In this document: positions 1-11,100 of the stretch, piece after piece
Position numbering within the stretch: position 1 is the stretch's first letter
Layout of the letters: each line of letters starts with the position of its first letter
Origin: Brachionus koreanus
Taxonomy: Eukaryota; Rotifera; Eurotatoria; Ploima; Brachionidae
DNA length: 64,000 nt
Assembly: GCA_016987375.1 (NCBI GenBank)
Contig: PJRA01000444.1
Location: 851,576-915,575, forward strand
Direction of reading: 5' to 3'
Made by a program: the position numbers and the translations under genes
The notes under the pieces: generated by a model
Seen by the model: only the letters and a program-made list of their open reading frames with translations
The model's database searches: none
What the model was told of the DNA's origin: nothing

Positions 1-215
1 TGTATTTCTAATGACATTAATCAATTTGCTGTCTTCCGCAAACAGCTAACAAAAGTGACTTACTAGCTGTGGTAAATCATTTATGAAGATCAGTAATAAT
101 AACGGACCAAGAACTGAACCTTGTGGAACCCCGCTTAGTACATCAACCCAATCAGAGTCATACTGACCTATTCCTACTCTTTGTTTCCTATCTTGTAGAT
201 AAAGTAGTTAATTTA
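1..215 (-). mobile_element. LINE reverse-transcriptase fragment (decayed)
   Basis: Read on the minus strand, this end of the window translates as part of a non-LTR retrotransposon reverse transcriptase: [12 protein letters not shown], then the conserved [12 protein letters not shown] block, then IFINDLP and a degraded catalytic box (FAEDSK in place of the usual FADDxK). A stop codon lies between IFINDLP and FAEDSK, so the copy is dead. It may continue beyond the left edge. No target duplication can be seen. Confidence 0.8.
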
Positions 216-914
216 ACATCTTTAAAAAAAACTTGATTTAGTGCTTCCTCGATTAGTTTTAATTGTTAATTCAAAAATTAAATTTTAAAGTATAAAATTA
301 TTAGAGCAATTTATTTTAATAATTGTATAAAATACAACGAGAGATTAATTAATTGAATAATTTTGTCATTAAAACTGTTTTGTTGTTTTTAGTTAAAATA
401 TAGGCGTTTCAGAGTATCCTAAAATACTTTCTATTTTAAGAAAAGTTTTCTCGAGCTTTTTCAAACTTCTTTACTCTAAAAAGCCTCTGCTTTAATCTCG
501 TTAAAAGTATAATTAAAAAAGCTTTTAAAGATATTGAGTTCAGTGAAAATGTCTTATGTTTATGATTAATTAAGCAAAAAATAATTTAAACAAAAAAAAA
601 TTAATTTTTTCTTTTTTCGATCATATTAGTTAATATTTAATATTAAAAACATATACAAATTTGATTAACTATTCAAAAATAGCTTCCTAAAATAATTTTG
701 TTGACATAAAAATCAAAAATTAGAAAATATTGTCTTTTAATAAACCTAATATTGATTGGATTTACATTTGAAAATATTTAATTAATTTAAAAGAAACTAT
801 TTTTTGACAAAAATTTAATTAAATTTAATTCACCGGAAAATATTTATTAAAAAATTTAGAAAAAAAATTTTTTTATTTGATTTTTATGCAGTTTTGGACA
901 TTAATTGGAATAAA

Positions 915-2003
915 TTAAACTTCTGAGTTAGCTCTGACTAGATTTTTTTTAATTAAATTGGGAGTTTCATCTCCTGCCTTAGACACGAAAATGGTTGCAT
1001 TTTCCCCAATTTTTCTAGCTGCATTTTGGCCATTTTCTGTTCTGTTTAGACCACACATTTCTTTGAACTTGGCCCTGTATTGAAGACTAAAATAATAACA
1101 AATTGGAAAAGTTGTCGCAGAATTAACAGCCAAAAGCAGATCGGTTATCTCACGAATGGCTCTAACCAAATAAGTCTCGTTGGCATAGCCAAGCTGCATC
1201 ATTGTCATGATAGCATCCGGGAACATGCAAATGGTAAATGTTAGCACTATCACAATCAACATAATTGATATTTTTGATTTTGATTTTTCTTTCCTCTGTA
1301 TTAATTTACTTAATGGTTTTTTTTTCATTTTTTTCTCGTATACGATTCGAATTGTTTTGAAATTAAGATATATTATGATGACTAGGGGAATAAAAGCCCT
1401 AAAAATGGCATTGAAATAGCTGTAGATTATTTTGAAATTAGAGTCATTGAGAGTTGACTCGCCTACTTTGCTAACTGTTTGATTTGTTTGTGGGTCTATT
1501 TCTTGTACTGATTTTAGGAATAATGGTGCCGGTATGGCTATCACAGAAGCCATAATTGCTATGAACAGACTCATCAAAATGGAAAAAAAATATTTTCTGT
1601 ATTTTTGGTGTCCTCTGTTGTACATTAGAATAAAGTATCTGTCCAAAGCTATGCTGCAAGTCAGCCATGCAGTGTTAATTGCTGTGGCTACAAAGATGTA
1701 ATGAGAATAAAGATACATTTTATTGAAAAAATAATTTCCCAATGAGCTGTCCAATCTAGATATTAAACTAATTAGAAAATACAGAAAATCATTTATTAAT
1801 TTAATTATGTCGGACAGTGACAGAGCAATTAAATAGACATTGGTTGAGTATTTTTTGCTGTTTTTGTACACCATTATGTTGAAAACACTGCCAATTATTC
1901 CGAACAAACTAATAAAGGGCAACAAGTAAAGACCAGTTAGTAACTGAGTGTACTCGAACAGCTTTATGTATTTGGTTTTATTGTCAAAGTGAATTGCGGT
2001 CAT
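915..2003 (-). CDS. Rhodopsin-type (class A) G-protein-coupled receptor, probably peptide receptor
   Basis: This intronless ORF of 362 residues encodes seven hydrophobic segments. TM1 carries GIIGSVFNIMVY, with the family Asn. TM2 contains the LSLSDIIK motif with the conserved Asp. TM3 ends in the LDRYF form of the DRY motif. TM6 contains FTICMFPDAI. The third intracellular loop is rich in Lys and Arg. The usual NPxxY of TM7 is absent: the segment reads TTFPICYYFS. The receptor would sit in the plasma membrane and couple to heterotrimeric G proteins. Overall it looks like the FMRFamide/neuropeptide-type receptors that are expanded in invertebrates, but the ligand cannot be told from sequence. 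The first ATG at 2003 is followed directly by a plausible extracellular N-terminus with an NKT glycosylation site. Neighbouring DNA on both sides is non-coding. Confidence 0.85.
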   Translation of the reverse strand: MTAIHFDNKTKYIKLFEYTQLLTGLYLLPFISLFGIIGSVFNIMVYKNSKKYSTNVYLIALSLSDIIKLINDFLYFLISLISRLDSSLGNYFFNKMYLYSHYIFVATAINTAWLTCSIALDRYFILMYNRGHQKYRKYFFSILMSLFIAIMASVIAIPAPLFLKSVQEIDPQTNQTVSKVGESTLNDSNFKIIYSYFNAIFRAFIPLVIIIYLNFKTIRIVYEKKMKKKPLSKLIQRKEKSKSKISIMLIVIVLTFTICMFPDAIMTMMQLGYANETYLVRAIREITDLLLAVNSATTFPICYYFSLQYRAKFKEMCGLNRTENGQNAARKIGENATIFVSKAGDETPNLIKKNLVRANSEV

Positions 2004-3501
2004 CTTAATTTTGAATAAAATAGAATTTTCATCATTTAATAGTCAAAAATTTATAATTTTTATCTAAAATATTGAAATAAATTGAAAAAAAAAAAACACA
2101 TTAATTTTTTAATTATAAAAATATTCGGAAAATATCTTAGTTCAAAATTGATGACAAGTTAATAACTCAATTGAAAATTGAAAATTTATTATAGAATTTA
2201 AATAGTTTTCTTGAAAAAAAAGAAAACAAGAATCAACGTGGGCTTAAAAAATTGACGTAATAATTTGGATTAATTTTTTTTTCAATATTTTTTAATGATA
2301 ACAATAATTTTTTGACATTAATTTTTTTTCTGATTTAAAATTAGAAAGTACAATTATAGATTAGTCAAACTTTCCGAAAACATTTAAGAGAATGATAGCA
2401 TGTCGGAATCTAATTTTATTATCAAATCAAATTAGAACCATTCAGTCAACTAAATTAGAATAGGTTTTAATTAAAACAGAAAATAATATCTCATTTAAAA
2501 CTAGTATAAAATTAATGATTCAGTAATTTTTAAAACAAAAAAAATTAGAATTATTAATATATATCACTTTATTAATTAGGATTTATTATTCCTGAAGGCA
2601 AAACATGTCAAATATTTGGGCCCAAATTGAGTTTTGTCGCGCTCTTCACATTGTTTGTTCAGTTTTTGCTAATAAAAAATATTAAAAAAAAAAAGAGAGA
2701 TCATTTTCGGATGTTGAAACTTAGCAACCAAAGAACTAGAAAAACGATACGGAAATCTAAGCAGAAATTGACAAGAAAAAGAGGCGTCAAATAGTTAAAT
2801 GATGAAGAAAAATATTTTAATTTAAACAAAAAAAAATAATAATAAAAACTTTAATTTCATGCTCAAACATTCTAATATTTTATTCCTAGTTCTTTTTTTT
2901 TAGCAAGTAATTAATTAAAAACACTTGAAGATCTAGATGGAAAATTGGATTAATTTTTTTAAATCAAAAATTTTTCGTATAGCGCACAAAGATGAACATT
3001 TAGTTGCATGTAGTTTAATGAGATCAGTGCATTTACCAAATGTTATCAATAATTTAATCCTAAATTAAGTATTTGAAATGCTTTTTTTAAAGATAAAAAT
3101 AACTAATAAATACAGTTAGTTTTATCATGTATTTAAACCTAAACGATTCATTTAATTGTTATTTAATAGTTCTTGAGCATTCTTTAAATTTTAAATTAAA
3201 AATTTGAAAGCATCTTACCGTTAATTGAACATATTTTTTGCATTAATAAAAGCCTGTTTAATCTTGAAAATTATATAAAATTGAAAAATGTTTCCTCGAT
3301 GGTTTTTGTTTATCTTCTTCAGCTGAAAACATTAAATTTATTTACTTAATGCTTAATATAAAATTAATCAAACATTAATACTAACAAAATCAGTAATCAG
3401 ACTATTAAACTAAAAGCTTATGTAAAAGCAAATAATTAAAATGTTTTGATAAAAGATATTTTTATAAAACGGAAAATTTCTATGAATTATTCTAGTCTAT
3501 A

Positions 3502-3550
3502 GTTATACATTGAAAAAAGAAATTTTTTGATTATTTTTTCAATGTATAAC
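3502..3550. repeat. Perfect 17-bp inverted repeat with 15-nt spacer
   Basis: GTTATACATTGAAAAAA at 3502-3518 is the exact reverse complement of 3534-3550. The spacer is 15 nt. This would form a stable hairpin. It could be a small palindromic element or a chance product of AT-rich DNA, though 17 exact pairs make chance unlikely. Confidence 0.7.
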
Positions 3551-5753
3551 TAAAATAAAAACCATGATACTTGTAAATTCAATAAAAGATTTAAGTAAAC
3601 CTATTGAATTAAGATGATTTTTTTTTTGGTGAAAAATATGAAAAATTCTCAAGAATATCGACTTCAATAGGATTTCGAGTGATTGAGTTCGGCTTTGATT
3701 AGCTTCAAATTAGTTTCAATGAGATTTTTGGTTACATGAAATTTAGTTATCGTTCTGCAAAAGATAAAAAGAAAATACAATAATGTTAAGATTATTATTA
3801 AATTTTAAAATAAATTGCGTGTTGAGAGCAATTTAAGTGAAATATATTAAGCTTGTCTAATAGCTAAAAATAAGATTGGATCAGAGCAATTTTTTATCTG
3901 AAATTTGAAGATTTTTTCATCCATCCAGCTGTACAAATATTATTCAAAAACTTTTAAATAGTGTTTATTTAATATCTATTTTTTGAAAGAGAAATTAAAA
4001 TGAGTTTAAGTAAAATTAAAAAATTAATTGAACATACTGCTGTTTAACAAGTGATAACTAAGTTTTCGCAATAACTTTAAAGTGTCTTACTGTTGTAGTT
4101 TTTTTTAAATAAAAACTGAGTCAAAATATTAAATTTCAAATAATTTTTTCCTTTTTAAATTACACTCTTCATATTTAATTAGTTTCTCTTATTATCAATT
4201 TCGAAGAGAATTTTTCTTATTCAAAATCAGAGCTGATACAACAACTTTGAATTTTATTAATTCTGTTTAAACAATATTTATTTATTTAACTATTTTTTTT
4301 TATTATTTTCTAATTATCCGCTTCATTCTCTTGCCTTTTTTTCTGCATTCAAAAAGTCTTAATTAGGGAATACATTTTCATTAGAATATTTTAACATTAA
4401 CCTAAAATTTTCAATGGATCGAGTTCCTGGCAAATTATTGGAGTTGCCATCTCAGCCTCAGATTGAATTATCAATTATTAAGCTCAATACGTTTGGCTTT
4501 TAAACATAGTTACTTCAAAAGCTTAGTGATCACTAGTTAAAATAATCTATTTTTAGTTTCAAGAATAGTTTTTTGTGCTGGAAGCACCAAAATAATCAAT
4601 TAAAGTAAAGTCTTTAATTTATTTAAATCAAGATCTTACATAAAAGATTTAGTGATTAAAGAGATTGAAATTTTTGTTTATATGACATACTGTTCATGAT
4701 TACAGTTCATTAGAAAACTCTGGTATTAAGACTGAAAAAAAAATTTTTTTTCTTATTTTAATTAATCATCAACATAATTGAATTAAAAATCCTTGATAAT
4801 ACATTTTATTAAGAAAATAATTAAATGAATTTAAAAAAAAGAGTTAAACTTCCAATTTAATTAAAATAAAAAATATAAAATATCTTGCAAAATACATATT
4901 TTATCAATTTAAATCCAAGTGTTATCTAGCCCAAAATAAAAAAGCTTTTTCAACAATTTGCGTCTATTGTCTCATTTCAAGTTGATATAGCTTTAGGAAA
5001 GATTAAATTATATACTAAAGTACTAAGATAATCTAAAACAAAGCGTGGTAAGCTTTTTCTGTTTCTGTGTTTTAATCACTATAATATCAAAGATCAAAAA
5101 ATATATTGTTAACTATGAAAAAATTAGATTTCATTTTTATTTCAAAAAGGATAGGTAGCAAATAAATCATAGATGATATTTGATCACACTTAATAGGTAC
5201 TAAAAAGATTGTAAGATCCTAAATTTTAAGGACTTACCAATATTTTTTTGACAAAATTCCTTCTAGACTATCAGAAACAAATCGATCAAAATATTAAAAA
5301 TTTTATTAATAAAATGATGATTATATGATGTATGTTTTATTTTATTCTAAAACTTAGAATGCTAACTAAAGCGATAATTAAAAAAAAAAGAATTAAGGCA
5401 AATAATTTTGGTTCATTTACTAAACATAATCATATGGATGCTAAAAAACATTCCTCAATTACCTTTTGATTTGCGGTCTTTTAAATCAAATTTAAAGATA
5501 AAATACAGCATTATTAAAACTTGAGATTTTTTTTAAAAATAAAAATCAATTTTTAAAATAATCTATTTAATCCAGCATTAAAGAGAAATTAGAAAATGAT
5601 CATTTCATGAAAAAATCTCAAGTATTAAAATATTAAAAATTTAATTTAATGTATTTAATTTATATGCAAGGTTTGAAATATAAACCTGGAGCATGCATAG
5701 TGCAGTATGTATGTTAATTAACATAAGCGAGATAATTTTAATTTGAATGCCAA

Positions 5754-5782
5754 GGTTTATTTGTGTCCGACACAAATAAACC
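5754..5782. repeat. Perfect 14-bp palindrome with 1-nt centre
   Basis: GGTTTATTTGTGTC (5754-5767) is followed by one C and then by its exact reverse complement (5769-5782). It lies in non-coding DNA and is followed by an A-rich run. Function unknown. Confidence 0.7.
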
Positions 5783-6777
5783 AAAAAAAAAAATTTACTT
5801 GGAAATCCTTACGAAAAAACTCATGATTTAAGTAATAAAAATCTTTATCACTGTTTAATTTATATATCTTAGCACAATATTAGCACATTTCTATAATAAA
5901 AATAATAATATTTATTCAGCTAAAACCGCGAGAATGATTTAAAAGAAAAAATTAAATAAAATAAAAAAGTTAAGTTTTGTCTTTGTAACTAAATTTAAAA
6001 ATTAAAATAGTGTTTTCATAATTGTGTTATATTAATTTTCAAAAAAACATAAATTTTTAACTTGATCCGGAGGAATTTTATTTCAATTCTAACACCGCAT
6101 CAGTTTAAAACAAACCCATAAAAATAAGCTATCAAATGTATATCTATTTTCTTGTTGCCTAAAATAAAATAGGTTTATGACAACTAATAAAATAAAGAAT
6201 TCAGATTTTATTTAAAAAACTTTTTTTAAAAAAACTTTTTTTCTAGTAGAAATAAGTTCACAATGTTTCTTGATGTTCGTGAAGTTTTTGACTGGTTTTG
6301 TTTACATGGCTGAGTCAAGATTTTAAAGAGTTAAATTAATATGACACAATTAAAGATTAAAATTAAAAAATAAGTTTAAGTTCTTATTTCTTTTTAAATA
6401 TTCTTGCGAAAAATTGAGCTTGACAAAAAATATAATTAAGTCTGGGATAAATCATTAAAAAAAGATAAAACCCATTCATCATTTTTCTTGTAAAATATTT
6501 AGTTCAAGAGCAAGAAAAATAAATGACAGAAATATGAAACGCTGAAACAATCCATGTTCAAATAGATGATAAATTAATAAAATAAATATTTTGATTGATC
6601 GATTGATTATTTGGGCAGAAAAGCATCATTTTTATCTGAAATGTTTTTGTATTTTGAATATTCCATATAAGTGACTTTAAAAAAAAAACTTGCTTTTTGT
6701 TTAAATTAATATTTTATATAATGTAGTCTCAAAATTAAAAAATTAATTAAAAAAATAGAAATTAAAAACTTATATAT

Positions 6778-6990
6778 TAGCAACTCTGAAACCGACTGAT
6801 ATTCAGAAAGGCACTAAAAAGTATTAAACTAACTTCAAATTTTGAAGTTTAGTTTTTTTAGTTTTATGAAATTTCAGACAAGATCAAAGATCAAGAAAAA
6901 GATATTTAAGTTCGAATTGGTGTTGTTTTTGCTTGAAGCATTGAAGCCAAGGCTTAGAGCCGAATCAACATTAGATGAAGCTATCCGACC
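6778..6990 (+). repeat. Dispersed repeat R1, copy 1 (uninterrupted)
   Basis: This segment matches, in inverted orientation, the segment at 57156-57526. Shared blocks are TTAGC.ACTCTGAAACCG near the start, a central AAAGTATTA...CAAATTTT block, and GTTCGAATT...CTTGAAGC...CCAAG at the end. The last part can be translated as KFELVLFLLEALKPRLRAE, which resembles DEFELVWFFLEALDPRVRVE in the other copy, so the repeat may descend from something coding. Its family is not recognised. Confidence 0.65.
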
Positions 6991-8101
6991 CTCACTACTA
7001 CTTCAGTTTAACCGATAAATCATATCATTTTGTGGAGGATTCTATTCTGTTTATTTTAGCAAATACCATTAAAAATGAAAAATATTCAATCTTAACCAAA
7101 AAATAGAAAAATTTATGACTGAACATTAAATTTTTATTAAATCGCTTTCTTGATAAAAATTTAAAAAAAGCCAACGCATAATTCTTTCTTGATTCTTTAT
7201 TAAATTGCATTCTATGAAAATATTAATAATAAAATTATTTTCTATTTCGTAATAATTCTAAGTTAATAAAATGATTTCAGATGCGTCAGAACAACAGTGA
7301 AATATTATTTTCCTTACATAAGTATTTTGCTTTAATTGAAAAAATAATTTTCTTAATCATTTGATAAAATTTTTAAAACTAAATTAGAAAAAAACAAATT
7401 ATTTGAAAATGTCATTATTTAAGTGTATAATTATCCAAATTGAATTTGATTTTATATCATGAATCAGTGGAGAATTAATTTTTTTTTCAATTCAACCAGA
7501 TATGTTACTAATGGGTCTTATATATTGTTTAGAACCAAATAATCCCATTAAAATATACCTAAAGTCAAAGAAATAAGACTAAATATTGGTTAATTATTTT
7601 ATTTTATTGATAAAATTTCAAAAAATTTTGCTAATGTAATTATTTATTGAAAAAAAATTTACAAAAAAATTAGACTTTTATTTTATCATTTTCATTAAAT
7701 TTGTTTTTTAACTTCTCGAAAATGAAAGGAAAACAGGTTTTATACAATTTGAGTAGAAAAAAATAGAGTTAAAGTTTTTTCTTTTTAAAATTTAGATTTT
7801 ATAAAAATTAGACCAGTAGGAAAAATTGTGAATGAAAAATTCAAGATGTTTGGGATTTTGGCAATGCCCACACATTATCATTTAAAAAAAAAATCATCAA
7901 GCTCTCGAAAAGAATTCTAAAATGAAGGATCCTTGTTAAAAAGGCTCTAAATTCTTTTCTTTGCTTCATAGCCTAAAAAAATCTATCATTTTTTTAAAGG
8001 TTTAACAAACACAACAAAATTAAACAAGATTAAAATATTAAAAGTTTGATTAATATAAATGCTTTTTAGTTTTTTTGCTCAACACATTGTATCATCCTGG
8101 T

Positions 8102-11100
8102 TCAAGAGATCTTAAAAAAATTGAATAAATGTTTAAGATTGCGAAATTTTTTAAAAATATTTTGCAAACCTGTCAAAATATGATGACTGTGCGGATTTTT
8201 TGATGAACTATTGTCAGTAGCCATACCAAACTTTTTAAGTTGAGTTCCAGATTTAGACTGAAAATTGTTCGGACTAAAAATTCTATTCGAAAATTTTTTT
8301 TCAGCAAAATTATTGCTTCTTGCCGACGACTGTTCATTAAGTCTGACAATTTCTTCTTTCAACACTGAATTTTCGTTTCTTGACATAAAATAATTCGTAC
8401 AGAAAAGTTTTAATTTATACAAATTTTGAATATTTCATTTACTGTAAGTGTGCTACTAAATCATTAAAGGACGAAATAGACATCAACTTGTGCACTTCGT
8501 TGAGCTGATCGCTTACTTGATTTTTGTGCTGAATGTAAATGTCTCGAATAGCTTAAAAAAATTTTTTGCAATAAATTTAAAAAAAATAAAAATAATGAAA
8601 AAATTTTATTTTATATAATTCTGTTTCGTTATGTAAAAAATATCTATTTTTTTTTAAAATCCTGATTTTGTAAAAAATTAAAAATTAATTTTTTTTTATT
8701 TCATAAGTAATGAATAAATTTCACTTAATTTAATTCATAAATTTATCAAACTTACAGAATTTCAGTGTACAGAATTTCTTTATTTTTTTTTAATTAAAAA
8801 TATTTTTACAAATCTGGCAATGTGAAATCTTAGTACAAAAATTACAGTGCAAAAAAGAAAAACTATATCATTTTTTTTTCTAGTTGCACAAAAATGGTTC
8901 TGTAAACAGTACAATGCTGCAACAACTGTGCAAAATATATCTAATCTTTTTTAATGATGAGCATTTTATAGAAAAATGAAGAGTATTCGCAGAATTTAGA
9001 ATTGGCTTGTACAAATTTGTATAGTATTATACTATTTTAGAAAAAAAATTATATAGTTTTTCTTTTTTGTACTGTAATTTTTGTTCTAAGATTTCACATT
9101 GCCTTCAAATCTTTTAATTGTATTCATTTTCAAAACTATTTTTAAGAATTTATATTCGTGTAATGATCTTGAAAGGTGAGTTTAAAGGCCAAATGTACCC
9201 ATTTTTTTCTAGGTTTTTGATACTGTGAAATTTTAATACAAAGGTTCCAATTTAAAAAGAGAAAAACTTCATGGTAAAAAAATTAAACAAAGTGAAACAA
9301 CTATTGTTTGCTCTTCCTCTTTCAATTCTTTTTAGAAAATAATTAGAGAGCAACGAAAAGCTTGGCAAATGCAATATCGTTGCAAAAAGAGGGATTTAGA
9401 CTCTCTTCCCAGAATTATCACTCAGTATCATCAATTTGTATTGTTTGCAAAGTTTTGAATTCCTTAATTAGAGAACTAATTTTAGAGCATTTATTTGAAA
9501 ACAATTTAATATCCACATCACAGCATTGTTTCTTGGCAAAAATGCCATGTCTTATCAATTTAATGAAAACTCTAGATTTTATTTCTGAAGCGATTTCTAA
9601 TGGTTTACCAGTTGAGATCATTTACACAGATTTTGCAAAAGCTTTCGATAAAGTCTCTCATAGAAAGCTTCTTTTAGAACGTTCATAAAGGATAGTTTTT
9701 GGGCATATCAGCTCAAGTTGAGTAAAAGTTAAAAGTGTACTACCAAAAGGTTCAGTGTTAGTTCCTATCCTCTTTATTATTAATATTAAAGATATGTTGA
9801 ATATTATCCAAAACCATTGTGAAGCCTATGTTGAAGACACAAGGTTTTGTTAAGAATTGATAATTTTAACTCGATTTATATACTTCAATCAGATATAGAT
9901 GTGTGTGTTAATAGTGTGTAAATGGTCAAAAGAGTGATCGACTCAGCAAAACTGTACATAGTAAGTCAAACTTTTGAAAGGGATTTGGGTATTTACATAC
10001 AAAGTGATTTAAAATGGACTAGCCAAATAAAAAATGCAATGGCTAAAGCAAATAGAATGTTGTGTCTAATCAAGAGACCATTTAAGTATCTTTGTAACGA
10101 GACTATTAAATTATTGTATTACTGAATGGTAAGACTACACCTGGAATATGCTGTGAGTATGCTTGGTGTCCTTATTTAGAAAAATACATAGATGAGCTTA
10201 AGACAGTTGAACGAAATTCAATAAAATGAATTCCAGAACTGCGTGACTTGGATTATCTACAACGTCTTGAGTTCAACAAGATTAAGAGAGGATCTAATTC
10301 AGATATGCAAACTGGTAAACAATTATCAACAAATTGAATTCAATAAAGGAATTAATTACGACACTGTGAATTTCGGAACAAAATAGAAAAATAAAAATTT
10401 TAAAATTAAAAAAACTTTTTTTCTAAAGGTCCAAAATTTGATTTGCAAAATGTATCGGCTGATACAAGATTATCATCCAAGTTTAATTTGTGAAAAAACA
10501 TCTGCAATTTAATTTTAATAAATTCATAATGCATATACTGTTTTGCACAATTGCAGAGTTTTTGCACAGACTAAATTAGGGTGATACATTTTGCATAACA
10601 ATTTTTGGACCTTTAGAAAAAAATTTTTTTTAATTTAAAATTTTTGTTTTTGTTTTATGTTCCAAAATTCACAATGCCATTAATTACATTCTAAACAGAA
10701 AAATCTATAATTTCTAAGCTGCAGTTTTAATCTTTACTACTCTGCTGCCAAATTTTGTCTTATTTACACAAGTAAAAAAAATTTCTTCAAAAATATATTA
10801 TCACTTTTTGATTTCTATTAACCAGTTAAAAAATTTTAAATAATAAAAAAATTTTAAATTCATGTCAAGTGAATGAGTGACCAACTTTTTTGCAAAACAA
10901 TTTATCTTTTTACATAAATTTAAATAAAAAAAACTAAACTATTTTTTGTTTTATTACCTTCAAAAATATAGCCAATTTGTTCAGAGTCGTCTCTCTTGTT
11001 CTCTTTTACTTGGCTCTCATTCGTTTGATAGCATTCATCGTCAAGCTGATCATAAATTTTGTTCATTACACCAAGACTATTCATAGACTTTAAATATCTG

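Larger units (their letters stand above)
2004..8101. other. Long AT-rich stretch without recognised genes
   Basis: About 6 kb with stop codons in every frame and only short chance ORFs. The only structures seen are two perfect hairpins (3502-3550 and 5754-5782) and a dispersed repeat (6778-6990), listed separately. It lies upstream of the GPCR and downstream of the MPRIP homologue, so it may hold regulatory DNA or untranslated exons that cannot be recognised here. Confidence 0.6.

Noticed and set aside
7025..7210. 61-codon minus-strand ORF
   Set aside because: Short, Lys/Phe-rich, no match; chance ORF.
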